The notes under the pieces were generated by a model, which was not told where the DNA came from, searched no databases, and was given only the letters and a program-made list of their open reading frames with translations. This document shows positions 20,045-31,024 of a stretch of 64,000 bases of DNA, piece by piece (positions within the stretch are counted from its first letter, which is position 1; every line of letters starts with the position of its first letter). The translations under genes and the position numbers were made by a program. This DNA comes from Cladophialophora immunda (Eukaryota > Ascomycota > Eurotiomycetes > Chaetothyriales > Herpotrichiellaceae), in contig NW_015622541.1 in NCBI RefSeq assembly GCF_000835495.1, forward strand, positions 4,774,001-4,838,000, in the 5' to 3' direction.

Positions 20045-21019
20045 ATGACCACACGAAAGATCCTCGTTACAGGTGCTACTGGCAAGCAGGGCGGCGCTGT
20101 TGTCAAGGCGCTGCTTGCGAACCCTCCTCCTTTCGACTACGAAATCCTCGCCGTGACTCGCAAGACCTCCTCGAACGCGGCCAAAGCTCTGGCTTCTAAG
20201 CCTCAAGTCACCCTCATCGAGGGGGACCTCAATGATTGTACAAGCATCTTCACAAAAGCTGGAGGCGTCGGTGCGGTATGGGGCGTCTTCTGCGTCACAT
20301 TGCCCAACCTCAAGGACAAGGTCGAGGACAAGGAGGCACAACAGGGAAATGCCGTGGTAGATGCAGCCATTGCGCATAAGGTCAAACACTTTGTCTACAC
20401 CTCTGTTGATCGTGGTGGCCCGGACAAGTCTGAAGTAGACGCTACCTATGTTGGTCACTTCGTTTCCAAGGTACGTCGGAGCTGTGCGAGCTGCGGGCGC
20501 ATGCGACAAATACTGACCCGATTCCAGTACAAAGTGGAGAAGCATTTGAAAGAAAAAGTTCGAGGAACAGAGATGACCTATACCATCTTGCGACCGACGG
20601 CATTCATGGACAATCTCACACCAAACCTCCCAGGCCGCATCTTCGCTGCCACTTGGCATACAGTTGGCGACAAGCGACTCCAGTTGGTCGCTGTAAAGGA
20701 TATTGGTGTTTTTGCAGCCAAGGCGTTTGGCGCCGCGGAAACCGAGGATTACAAAAACACGGCAATCAGTCTGGCTGGGTGCGATCTGACACAAGCCGAA
20801 GCCAACGAGATCTTTTGGAAGGTTCTGGGTCGACCCATGCCTCGGTCATACGATTTTGTGAGCAACTTTCTCATGTATATGGTGCCGGAATTAGGCACCA
20901 TGCTTCGGTGGTTCAGGGAACAAGGATATGGGGCAGATTTGGCACAATGTCGACGACTGAACGAAAAGATGCTGGACTTTGAGGCATACCTCCGCGAGGA
21001 GAGTGGCTTCAAACGGTAA
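20045..21019 (+). CDS. NmrA-like NAD(P)-binding protein (atypical SDR)
   Basis: Atypical SDR of the NmrA/HSCARG type. Members act as redox-sensing regulators or as isoflavone-reductase-like enzymes. Exons 20045-20470 and 20528-21019 give 305 residues. The Rossmann motif is ILVTGATGKQGGAVV at the N-terminus, followed by AVTRKTSSNAAKAL, VTLIEGDLND, HFVYTSVDRGG and MTYTILRPTAFMDN, in the family order. The 57 bp intron (gtacgt donor, actgacc branch site, ttccag acceptor) is a multiple of three with no stop codon, so an unspliced transcript stays in frame and adds 19 residues. Without the intron the reading VSK-YKVEKHLKE fits the family, so splicing is the better reading. The typical catalytic Y-x-x-x-K is not evident, favouring a sensor role, but this is inference. 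Confidence 0.87.
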   Translation: MTTRKILVTGATGKQGGAVVKALLANPPPFDYEILAVTRKTSSNAAKALASKPQVTLIEGDLNDCTSIFTKAGGVGAVWGVFCVTLPNLKDKVEDKEAQQGNAVVDAAIAHKVKHFVYTSVDRGGPDKSEVDATYVGHFVSKVRRSCASCGRMRQILTRFQYKVEKHLKEKVRGTEMTYTILRPTAFMDNLTPNLPGRIFAATWHTVGDKRLQLVAVKDIGVFAAKAFGAAETEDYKNTAISLAGCDLTQAEANEIFWKVLGRPMPRSYDFVSNFLMYMVPELGTMLRWFREQGYGADLAQCRRLNEKMLDFEAYLREESGFKR

Positions 21020-22842
21020 GGTGTAGGACAATCAAACCCAACGGCATTGATCTTCAACACCGTTGGCGGGCGTGGGAAACATCTCATCTCAAGTCGGCGT
21101 CAGCATGGAGTCTGGAGTATGTTGCGCTGGGGCCGAACTCCCCATTCAGTCTCCCGAAAGTGAACATCTTGGGAGCCTTGGCTATCTTCCTTCAATCTGC
21201 TTGTGTATCACCAACACTCACTACTCCATATCTACGTCATTGCCCCCAGGGTGCTGATTCACCCGGGACGGCGCGAATCAGTTGGATATTATGTGGAGGG
21301 CCATAGTATTGGCAGCTTAAGCTTTGTCCTTGGAATATACAAGTGTCACACCAGCCTGATGGTCCAAACCAATTTCTTAGGAGATGGATCTGTAGTATTT
21401 CTGGAATTATGGCAACTTCGAGACTTTCTTGCTCGCGCAATGTTCGTGCAGAGAAGGTCGTGTTTCCATGTGGAAAGATAGGCCGAGAGCAAATGGTCAA
21501 GCTTCACGGTTGACGGTTGACGAAGCGACTTGTTCATGCAGCCTTCAGGGCCCAGCTGCAGGAACAAGGAGCCTTGAGGCGGTTGATTGGCTGGTGGCGC
21601 AATTTGGCGAGTGGGTGGTGAGGCTGTCACTAGGCTAGAGTGGCACCTGAAACGCAGGCTAATGTTTGGAATCCGAACGACTTTTGTTCCCTGCTTCCCT
21701 TATCGTCCCTCTCCGTCTTTTCCGAATCTTGACCCAGTGCCTATCGTTGGCCTCTGTTCTCGACCGCGACCGTCAGTGTGAAATGAAAGGGGTCACAAGG
21801 GGACGTTCTTTTCTTGGTGTTGTGCCATCAGTGAGTGTCCAGTCGATTGCGTGAGGTCCCTGCGCTGTGAGGTTGATTGTTTCACTCACTTCACTTTCAG
21901 CTTGTTGTGCTACTGCCTCACCCGACAAGACTTGGGCACTCTCTACCAGATACTCCGGCTACCGTTCTCAATACGAGTCGTCTTCTATGCCGGACCTGAT
22001 AGACTGTCCCCTCTCATGCCTCCACAAAGCTTCGACCTCAAGCCTATCTGCAAGATGGATCGGGCTAAAGAAAAATCCCGCACCAACCACATCTGGCCCC
22101 TGCGGTGCCACGCGAACAGCTTAAGGTCAAGCTTCAAGCTCCTGAAACGCCATCTCCTTCAGATGCAGACCCTTTTCCCTGCGTGGAGGGCGGGCAGTCC
22201 GCTGTTTGTGAGGCTGGTTTGGCCTATCGATAGCAAACCGCGAAGTCTATCCCACAGCCTCGACCCCAGAAAGGGGAGGCCATGTACATGGATCACAGCT
22301 GGTTCCATCCGCCCCTTGCGCTTAGATGCCGATCGAAATATTCCCATATCCATGCTCCACTCGCTCATCTGCTGGTTCGCAAGCTCTTGTTTCTTTCTTG
22401 TCTTCTGCCCAACCCTCTGGTCGTCTGCTGACCCCAAGTGAAGTCGCTCGCTTATCGACCTGCCGTTCCTTACCATTGTTCTCACGACCAACACAAACAA
22501 TGCTTGCGCAGGCATTGTAGTACCGCCTTGTCCCAGAGATCAATGTGATCCGTTGTCACTCCTTTCATCCTCACTCCCTTTGTTGTTTGTTCTTGTCGCT
22601 CCTTTGTCACGGCCGTGCCGGTCCATCTGCTTTTCTACCACCCCTTTTGAGCTTCGACCAGTTTCGAGCCACCAATCCTTTCAGACAAAAGATACTCAGC
22701 GAGTACCACACGGTCCCTTCAAAGAACCCAAATCTACACCGAGATTTACACTCTTTGCGGAAAAGCCACTTACGCTTGACGACTCTTCTTGCTGGTCATT
22801 AGAAGCATTCACCTTTTTAGCAAATCCGCAAACTTCGGCATC
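21020..22842. other. Long upstream region of the secreted protein gene
   Basis: About 1.8 kb. The last 500 bp are strongly CT-rich on the plus strand (for example 22545-22640), as in long fungal leaders. A cctttttag near 22819 could be the acceptor of a leader intron. The open frame 21851-22441 shows no domain. Confidence 0.5.
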
Positions 22843-25248
22843 ATGCCCATCAAATCCATCTTCAGCAGCGCCCTCATCGGGTTGCTTGCTACAGTTCCTC
22901 TCACATCAGCACACACCTGGATCGAACAGTTGATGGTCATCGCTCCGAATGGGACTTTGGTAGGACAACCAGGATTTGCCCGCGGAAATGTCCTGCGTGG
23001 TACTCCTGGATTCAGTGATCCCACCATGGTCAACCTCATTCCACCCGATGGGCGTCCAATCAACCAGATTCAGCCTTCCGACCTCATGTGCAAATCCTCC
23101 CAGACATCCCAAACCCAAACCGACGGTTCTCCGAGACTGCAGGCTGCTGCCGGAGCAGGTGTTGCACTGCGCTTCCAAGAAAACGGCCATGTTACTTTAC
23201 CCGACAACCAACCCGGCAAGCCACCGAATCGAGGCACGGTCTATGTCTACGGAACCACTCAACCCAGCCCCGACGACTCTTTCCTCGCCATTCACCGTGT
23301 TTGGACAGCGGATGGCTCAGGCGGTGACGGTCGCGGTCGGCTTCTGTCCACTCGCAACTTCGATGATGGCCAGTGCTACCAAGTGAACGGCGGTCAGATC
23401 TCTCAACAACGTCAACAGCAGTACAGCCATCCTGCCGATGATCTGATGGGTCAGGATCTCTGGTGTCAACAAGATATCCAGATTCCAGATGATGCACAGT
23501 CGGGTCAACCTTTCACCCTTTATTGGGTTTGGGACTGGCCAACCTTGCCAGGCACTCCAGGTTTTCCCGATGGCAAGCAAGAGATTTACACCACTTGCAT
23601 GGACATTGACATCGTCGACAATTCTGGAGTGGATACGGTCTCCAAGGCACAAGTCGACTATTCACAAGGTCAACCGCTTGACAATGCTGCGGTGTCTGCT
23701 CAAATGACCGATCTTGCCAACCCTACCGCTGTCACAGGTCAGACCATCCCGTTCACTAACGTTCCCACCACTTTTCTTACGCAAACTGTGTCGCCGACGA
23801 CTACCACCTCCGTGCTGACGTCTTCTTCTTACACAGGTTCCACCATTGCCTTCTCTGCCTCAGCTACAGGTCCCATTTCTGGTGGTGCAAGCGAAGCTAG
23901 TGTCTCCGCTGCCACAGCATCCGAGACTGGTGTACCTGCTTTCCTGAGCGTTCACGTGGGTTCAACAGCTGGACCAGGCATCGAGACCCAAACCTTCAGT
24001 GTCATTCCTATTGGTGTATTCACGACCACTACAGATGCCGCCCAGGCGCAACAGACTGGCGGCTCGGATGGCCGGGGTGGACGTGGCGGCGACAACAATA
24101 ACAACCGTAAGTCCTCACTCCCATGGATCTTCTCCGTCCTTGCTCAATGGTTGAAGAGCCTGGCTGCTGACTCTGGCTCCTCACCAGAACCTCAAGTGAC
24201 AGCAACTCCAAATGCTGCCGGCAACGTTGTCGTGGCGACTTTCACTGAGTATGAATCTGTTACCGAAACCGTCTTCCAGACTGTATACCAGACACGGTAT
24301 ACCAAGCGAAGTGCAGGTGAGTCATTGTATCCAACCGCCCCTGGTTCTGTGGACGACGATTACGCCTCCTCGACGACCTCTGAATTCCCTCCCCTTCGTA
24401 CTCATTCTTTCCCCTCCAACTGCTTCTGGTGCCCAACTGGCTCGGCGTATCCGAGGTTCAGTCACCCTACTAGCCCACCGCCATGGCTCAGTGGCGCCTG
24501 GGCTTCTAGGACTCAGTGGCGTCGTCCACGCCCTACAGGCTGGGTCGGACACAGCAGCGGCAGCACCGAGTATGGCGGCAGACATGGCTCCGATGATGAT
24601 GGCTCCAGCGATTACAAAACAATCACGACAGCCGCGAGTACGATCAAAGTCGCAAGCATAGTGAGCTTGACGGTATATGTGCCCTCAGCTTCGGCTGCAG
24701 CAGCAGTGGTTCCCGTATCATTATCACCGTCGCCAGCCTTGACGGAGACCACAACGACTCAACGGACCGTCACCCTTAGCGGGACGTTGACCTTGACGAC
24801 ATACCTGCCATCTGCCTCTGCTTCTGGTGCTGCCGACGCTGTTGCTGGTTCCTCAGCCCTTCCAGTGCCACTGTCGAGCTACAGTCCCCAGCCCTTCCCA
24901 CCTCTTCCCCTTTCAGCTGCCCCAGACACAGAGAGCTATTCCGCTCAGCCCACTCCTCTGCCATCCATGTCCTTCACCTCCACATCCACAGATACAGTCA
25001 CAGTCACAATCTTTCCAGCCAGTTCATCCTCTAGCTCTTCCCCCACGTCCCTGTCACCAGCGATTACTGAAGGAGACCAACCACTAACGTTTGCTGTTCT
25101 ACCCATTCCAGATCCTGCGCCGACGCCTGCACCCGCTCCAACAGTTTCTACAGACCACTCCGCGTTTCGGCTCAGGGCCCGAAACCCATTCGTTTGGCTA
25201 GGCTGGTCCGCGCAGAAGGCAGAAGTGACCCAGAGTCCTTCCTCATGA
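22843..25248 (+). CDS. Large secreted protein with likely mature N-terminal histidine and Ser/Thr-rich tail
   Basis: The N-terminus is a clear signal peptide (MPIKSIFSSALIGLLATVPL, then TSA) whose predicted cleavage leaves H-T-W at the mature N-terminus. Residues about 23-260 form a conserved globular domain (APNGTLVGQPGFARGNVLR, DLMCKSSQ, RFQENGHVTLP, QPGKPPNRGTVYVYGT, FDDGQCYQ, DLWCQQDIQIP, YWVWDWP, TTCMDIDIV). I know this as a fungal extracellular family without assigned function. The starting histidine and aromatic beta-strands recall lytic polysaccharide mono-oxygenases, but no accepted family signature is seen. A long S/T/P-rich, presumably O-glycosylated region follows, with internally similar segments (SIVSLTVYVPSASA; TLTLTTYLPSASA). 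A strong intron at 24107-24187 (gtaagt, gctgac, caccag; 81 bp, in frame) would leave 774 residues. A second donor (gtgagt at 24317) might start another intron I could not close. Confidence 0.75.
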   Translation: MPIKSIFSSALIGLLATVPLTSAHTWIEQLMVIAPNGTLVGQPGFARGNVLRGTPGFSDPTMVNLIPPDGRPINQIQPSDLMCKSSQTSQTQTDGSPRLQAAAGAGVALRFQENGHVTLPDNQPGKPPNRGTVYVYGTTQPSPDDSFLAIHRVWTADGSGGDGRGRLLSTRNFDDGQCYQVNGGQISQQRQQQYSHPADDLMGQDLWCQQDIQIPDDAQSGQPFTLYWVWDWPTLPGTPGFPDGKQEIYTTCMDIDIVDNSGVDTVSKAQVDYSQGQPLDNAAVSAQMTDLANPTAVTGQTIPFTNVPTTFLTQTVSPTTTTSVLTSSSYTGSTIAFSASATGPISGGASEASVSAATASETGVPAFLSVHVGSTAGPGIETQTFSVIPIGVFTTTTDAAQAQQTGGSDGRGGRGGDNNNNRKSSLPWIFSVLAQWLKSLAADSGSSPEPQVTATPNAAGNVVVATFTEYESVTETVFQTVYQTRYTKRSAGESLYPTAPGSVDDDYASSTTSEFPPLRTHSFPSNCFWCPTGSAYPRFSHPTSPPPWLSGAWASRTQWRRPRPTGWVGHSSGSTEYGGRHGSDDDGSSDYKTITTAASTIKVASIVSLTVYVPSASAAAAVVPVSLSPSPALTETTTTQRTVTLSGTLTLTTYLPSASASGAADAVAGSSALPVPLSSYSPQPFPPLPLSAAPDTESYSAQPTPLPSMSFTSTSTDTVTVTIFPASSSSSSSPTSLSPAITEGDQPLTFAVLPIPDPAPTPAPAPTVSTDHSAFRLRARNPFVWLGWSAQKAEVTQSPSS

Positions 25249-26137
25249 CGTGAACGATGATCCTTCTTGCAAGCTGGACTTCAACATGAAAAAAAGGACT
25301 GTACATTACCGGACCGCATCAGCATGGACAGGAAAGGAAGAGCCGGGCTCCTCTTTGCTTTTTGGCCTTTTAACGACTCAGCGGAAGAGAAAAAAAATGA
25401 AGGGTCATCCACGGTACCCATTGCAGACAAAGCTAGAAACTTACTTATCCTGCTACTCAGAGCAGGGCACAACAAACCCGCCGGGTGTGGGGGTTTGGGA
25501 ATGAGCGTTACGATGATCCTCGTGTGTTCACACACTCATCATGATCTTCTGCATGTTGCATCCGTTCTATGCAATTGCCCATGTACTTACATATGAACGC
25601 ACATGACACATATCACAAATTACATGCCACATTGCCACACAAATTGTTCCGAATCTTTCAAGAACTCTTCCATGTAGGCCCCAAAAAGGGCATATCGACT
25701 CTGTCTGGACGGTAGAGCTAGATGTCTCTTACCTCGTTACATATAGAGACACTCATTGGCGGAGTGGGGTGGCTGCAAAGTTATCCCCGAGCGTACGAAT
25801 AGAAGAATCGCCAATGAAGAAACAGTCATTTCGTGCAGTCATTAATATTAATTACGGGTGCTGTACATTCCTATCCAAGCCCTCAGATGTCGGTGGTATG
25901 TAATTGAATTGAGAGGTCTGCCTTTCCCTTCCCAGCCCGCCCTGTCTTTGTGCCCTGAACGCCGAGGAAGTCTATGACAATTCAATCAGGAGGGCGAAAC
26001 AGCGACAGGCCGCGCCTCCGCCGAGTCTAGACCCCGTCTTGTGATATCGTCCATGCTGTTGCCCTTCTATCATGCTGAGATGTAATTGTACAAGTAAAGG
26101 CTGTCGCCAATGGCTTCCATAAGCTGCCGGGGACAGC
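25249..26137. other. Convergent intergenic region
   Basis: About 890 bp between the stops of two convergent genes. AT-rich patches lie near 25840. No gene seen. Confidence 0.55.
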
Positions 26138-27391
26138 TCAAGTTGACTTGATCGGTTTCGTGTACTTGAGCTCTGTGCCCCAGACGTAGTCCCAGAACTT
26201 GGACGTCACACCGAATCTGAGACGATGTTAGCAGGGTCACTCATATTGACGGACGGGAGGAGTCGCTGTTTTGCGCACTTACCCAAGCTCGAAGTTCTGA
26301 TAATGATGGGCCAGATGATACTTCTTCAAATCCCTCACGTACGCCGGCAATTGATGATGATGCAACCAGTAATGCGTGCAGTCATAGCAGATGTAGCCGA
26401 AGATTCCACCGCTGAAGACCGTGATTGCCGCATACCAGTTGTACCAGAACACGAAATGCGCGAGTCTGTAGAACGGGGTGGCCAGAATGAGGAACAATGC
26501 GGGTGGCATGACGAGCCGATATTTGTCCATGGGCAGGTAATGATGAATCCCGTGCAGGACAAAATGTAGGGTCAGGAAGAGCGGGTGGTCAGGGAGAAAG
26601 CCGTCAATGTGAAACAGAAAGCGGTGCAAGAGGTATTCCACCAGTGTCCACAGAAAGAGACCCAGACTCCAATATGCGATACCAATGAGGGGATTTGGAA
26701 GATTGCTGATTCCCAGGACCGACCCGTAGAGGACAGGAGGCAGCCACAGCATTGGCACCACGTACCAAGCTGTCTTGCTGAGCGGTTCAAGGATATTTCC
26801 AAACAATGGCGCGGAGTCACCGCCCTTGTAGTGTCGAGGCCGGTGGACTTGCTCGAGGTAGAACTCCTTTGAAAACTTGCTGAAGATCATCTGCGGGAAA
26901 AGGGGCCGGTTCAAGTCGAGGAATTTATGTGTCTTCCAATCTTGATCCAGGTCCGTCTCTTTTGAGAGATCATCTTCTGAGGACATGCCTGTCGATGCGT
27001 AGAGGGGTCGGGAAGGGAGGTTTCCGGCTTGCACGCCATGAGCCTTCAGTTGTTCGTTGCCTTCGGCTGTCGCAGGTAGCGGGACGACCTGGTCAGGGTG
27101 CGAGGAGTCCACGGCAGTCTTGAGGACGGCCTCTGTGGGTACGAAACCAATCAGGCTTTCTTCCAGGATCTCATAGGCGGTCTCGGTGTGGAAATGTGAG
27201 TCTTCATCCTCCATGATTTCCTTGACATCTTTGCCGGCAAATTCGAGGATCAACTCGGCGCCGCCAGGATGATCGTCGATAAAGTCCGTCACATCGAAAA
27301 CACGCTCTCCGATTGTCACGTAGCACGACTTCCGACTATTGTGCTGTTCCACCTCGGCGCGGGTGATTGTAGGGAGCGTCTTGCCCGGCAT
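26138..27391 (-). CDS. scs7: Sphingolipid fatty acid alpha-(2-)hydroxylase, cytochrome b5 fusion
   Basis: ER enzyme that hydroxylates C-2 of the very-long-chain fatty acid of ceramide. Exons complement 26283-27391 and 26138-26216 (66 bp intron with gtaagt donor); 395 residues. Residues about 8-85 are a cytochrome b5 domain with heme motif HPGG (VTDFIDDHPGG) and a second histidine region (EDSHFHTETAYEIL). The C-terminal half has membrane helices and the di-iron histidine clusters HRFLFH, HFVLHGIHH, HYWLHHH and HLAHHY. The second, small exon supplies the family C-terminus (GVTSKFWDYVWGTE). The b5-plus-hydroxylase order and the length match yeast Scs7. It may connect with the fatty acid transporter genes of the window through very-long-chain fatty acid supply, but they are not adjacent. 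Confidence 0.95.
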
Positions 27392-28462
27392 GTTGGGCTA
27401 CGGGAAGTGGGAATTAGGGAGAGACTGGTGGCTAGGTTGAAGGAGGGCGAAGAGTGGCCGAACGCAAGATCAGAAGGAGGATTGGCAATGCACAGATATC
27501 AAGGGCAGAGGTGCTGACATGGAGCAAGCCTTGAGGATAGGGAAATTTATGGATGTTTGCGGTTTGCGGTTTTTGCCTCCTGTCAATCTCTTAGTTGGCG
27601 GGTTGTAGGGGCTCCAGGGGGCTTCGGCGTGTCTTCAGCGCCCAATGGCGGGTCCTGCTGGAGAGGCAGAGTCCCGCCGCCTTCCGCGGCCGCAGCCAAA
27701 GTCAGTCACTCCACCGTTGAGCGCGATGACGCCAGTGGGATTACATAACCCACTTAACGCGTGCTCTACGGCGGGACTCTTGGTGTCTGAAGCGCAGGTA
27801 GATTTTCGCAGATGATGCGCAGGTTGGGAGAGGGAACAGGGATTTCGAGGTCGGAATCTCGACACGAGGACATTCCATTTCCATCTCTGGACCTGAGCGT
27901 GGCCCCGAGCCTTGCTGCTTCAACCTGAGATGCTACACGCACGATGTCATGGCACCGCGACTGAGACTTGGAAGATCGAGTATAAAAGTAGCGCTGCCAA
28001 ATATCCGCTTCGAGCCTCGTCGCCCTCCCCGACGGCGCTAAAATTTGCAGGGCAGGTATTTTCGTCGGAAATGCTGGGCAAGATAGTCAGTCAAGGCACA
28101 AAGGGACCCTTCAAGATGGATGACTTTGATACTTGCGTGGAGCAATCTACTGTACGTGCCAACATTCGGAATTGACGTGACTTAGACTCTCGTCGCGAAG
28201 AATGAATGCCTGGGGCGCCTCTCCTCCTCTCCCAACGGCCGTCAACATGGTCGCCCGAAATCGACTTCTCTCCGGCCGCTGGTCCGTTAGACTCGAAGCC
28301 TGGAGAAGCATCAAAGGGAGAGGAACTGGCAGGCACTATTGATGGATTGGAGCTGGCTAGAGTGTCAAAATCATTTCTGGTCTCTATTTGTGTTAAAAAA
28401 AATATGGTACAGTAGAATCATACAGTCGTCGGAATCCGGGAATAACACTCTGCCTTGCAGGC
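27392..28462. other. Intergenic region
   Basis: About 1.1 kb holding the promoter of the 2-hydroxylase gene. A plus-strand stretch (28115-28150, MDDFDTCVEQST followed by a gtacgt donor) looks like a small first exon, but I could not extend it with confidence. Confidence 0.45.
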
Positions 28463-29545
28463 CTACTGGTCCCTCACCAGCGCCTCGAGCTTCGAATACA
28501 CCTTCTCGAGCTTTTGCTGTCGCTGCGCCGGTGTGCGGCGAATCGTGGTTTTGCTATTCAGGTCGTGATATTGCTTCATGGACTCTCGGCAGAAAGACAG
28601 TTCAGAGACGAGGTCCTTGATCTTTTGCATGCGCTCGGCGCCGTCCCGGCCGCTCTGCTCCCTCTGTCGGCGGAGGTCGTCCCTCTTGTCCCGCAGGGCC
28701 TGGCCCTTGGAGATCCTCTGCTCTTCGGCCGTTGCGCTCTCGCCCTCGAAGAGCCGTATCAGCGCGTTGAGCTCCTCAATCGGCCTCGCGCCATGGTTGC
28801 GCGCTCGCGCGTCGGTCATGTCCGACTGGGCTCGCGCCAGCGCCTCCTCGCTCCGGCGGAGGTCTTGTTCCAAGGTCTGAAGCTTGGTGCGTTTGCGAGC
28901 GAGTTCGTCGTCTAGCTTCTGCATGTCGGCCGAGTCGGGTTGGGCTGCGTCAATCTGCGTCCTGAGGGCTTCAAGCCTTCTCTCGTCCCGCTCCTTTCGC
29001 CGCCGCTTCTCCTCAAGGTCGACACGCCTTGCGCCTAACCTCTCCAGTTTCTGCGAGAGGGTTTGTTCCAGAACCGAGATAGTGTGGCGGTCGGGATACC
29101 TCCTCCCCCTCTCTTTGCCGATGGTATAATTGACGTCCTGTACATCGCGCTCTTTTTCTCTCAGCGCCTCGCGATCGGCCCTCATCTCCCTCGCGAGCCG
29201 TTCCACATTCTGGGTGATCGTCTGATACTCGCGCTGTAGGTCGTTGATGTTTCTCCCTGCGTCGCGAAACGCGCGCGTCTCAGCTGCTTGTCTATCCTCT
29301 AGGGCTCTGATCTTGGCCCGGAGCCGCGCCCTCTTCTCGCGGAAGAGCTCCGACTCCTTCCGCGCGGCCCCTAACTTCTGGGCCGCATCATTCAGGCTCG
29401 TGTAAGCGGCTGCGAAATCTCGCTGCAGCTTCGGCACTAATATGCCATATTGGTGTGCGGTCCTCTGGCACACTTCTTCTCTGACCTTCAACTCGACAAA
29501 CTCGGCCTCAAGGCGGGCCAGTTCCGTCTCCTGGCGGTTAGCCAT
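28463..29545 (-). CDS. Hypothetical coiled-coil protein
   Basis: Single exon, 360 residues, start ATG 29545. Almost the whole length is predicted coiled coil: heptads rich in L, E, R, K and Q from about residue 5 to 310 (LARLEAEFVELKVREE; LEEKRRRKERDERRLEAL), broken by short loops near 150 (RRYPDRHT) and 255 (RNHGARPIEELN). The arginine content is high (many RE, RR and KR pairs). No enzyme or membrane segment is seen, and no family is recognised. Such proteins are often cytoskeletal, kinetochore or scaffold components, but nothing here identifies which. Confidence 0.75.
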   Translation of the reverse strand: MANRQETELARLEAEFVELKVREEVCQRTAHQYGILVPKLQRDFAAAYTSLNDAAQKLGAARKESELFREKRARLRAKIRALEDRQAAETRAFRDAGRNINDLQREYQTITQNVERLAREMRADREALREKERDVQDVNYTIGKERGRRYPDRHTISVLEQTLSQKLERLGARRVDLEEKRRRKERDERRLEALRTQIDAAQPDSADMQKLDDELARKRTKLQTLEQDLRRSEEALARAQSDMTDARARNHGARPIEELNALIRLFEGESATAEEQRISKGQALRDKRDDLRRQREQSGRDGAERMQKIKDLVSELSFCRESMKQYHDLNSKTTIRRTPAQRQQKLEKVYSKLEALVRDQ

Positions 29546-31024
29546 TTAGACGTATGGGGTTCAGAGCCTGATGGTATAACCCAGGCGTTGTGGTAGAGGA
29601 AGAAAGTATGTAATGGTGATGCGCCAATGGAGACGGGCAGTTGGGCTGAGAAGGAGACTGAATGGATGATTGAAAAGGTGCAATGGAAACAGGGCGGAAA
29701 TACTCAGTCTTTGAATCTCTTTGCCTACCTGTCCCGTATGGCGTATGTTCCAATTCACCTGGCACAGCCCTATACACCACACCCTCCACCATGACGGAAG
29801 TGAAAGAAGTCCCCGTGCATGACAAAGGACACCCGTGGAAACCCGATGACAACCGTGGCGGTTGTGTAGGCGATGAGGGGGATGGCCCTTTGGTTTTTCA
29901 GCCGCACGATATCTGCTGGGGGGGTCACATGCATTTATTGCTCTACGGGTTCGGGAGGGGGAAAGGCATGTGAGGCAGACATCAGGCTGAACGCTGGATT
30001 TGCGGCGCAGGTTGGGTGCCAGGAGTTTGGCGTTGTTTGGTGTGCGGAATGTGGAATGCACAGCCCCGTTCTGGATGCTGCTGATTGGCGCCAGTCGAGG
30101 CTAGACTCAACCGAGCGGGATGGAAATGGATTTGCCATTGGCTGATGGCCAACGTCCAATGCAGACGACAAAGGTCACCGAAACGAGTGTAAGAAGTGCC
30201 CCTCCTGTTCGTCTTTCATCCTTGCATTGCCTACGCCACCGCTGTCGTCGGCCGGGGAGACTATGGCAGGGTCGCGTTCGACGACAACGTCACTGATAGG
30301 GACTTTTTCAAACTCTGTGCATCAGGCTGGGCTGTGTCGCCCTTTGCTCTCGTGCGTCATGCAATGCTACTTCGTGGCGCACCCTTTGGCGGCACCCATG
30401 CATGCCCATGCATGCCTGCCATCCCGACATCCCTACGACACCCGTCTTGAGCCGAATGCAAAACTTGTCAGAGACAAACGAACAAGCCAAGCGGAATGAG
30501 GCAATCCAAAGCCAACACAGATAGGCGCCAGGCAGACAAGTCAGCCTCACTCCCTGAGACCCAGCTTAGCTTAACCCCCTCCCTTACAGCCCCGGGCAGC
30601 TGTGCTCCGTCTAGACGCATCTTTTATGTATGTAGGGTCAGAGAGCGCTGGTCTTCAAAATTTTCACTCGAGCAGTTCTCCCGTGTCTGCATTGTAATGG
30701 TGTGATCCCGATTTCTTTCAGTTACGAGGTGATACTTTTCAGGCTCCCGACAACAACCGCCGGCTCACTCAACCCCGCGAAGTTCATGGACTGCTGTTGA
30801 TGTAGCCTGACATTGGATTCTTGAACCTTTTGCTACTGTGGCCGCCAGCAGAGACAGAGTCCGTCACAACTTGGTAAGTTTTGTTTCTCTCAATGTTGAA
30901 CTGGAGCCTAATAGAAACGCCCCCCGCGAAAGGCGCCCTCCTCCCAACACGCTGACCCGATCCACTTCTGGACCACGAGACAGCCTGATCCGCCCTGAAC
31001 TCGAAACGAAGGACTGACATAGCC
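29546..31024. other. Intergenic region between divergent genes
   Basis: About 1.5 kb upstream of two divergent genes. A short catgcatgcccatgcatgc stretch lies near 30398-30416. Open frames show no family. Confidence 0.5.

Noticed and set aside
21851..22441. 196-codon plus-strand frame upstream of the secreted protein
   Set aside because: CT-rich leader-like sequence with no recognisable protein pattern.
28206..28412. Small plus-strand frame after a possible first exon MDDFDTCVEQST
   Set aside because: The phase does not join the two parts and no acceptor reconciles them; left as unresolved.
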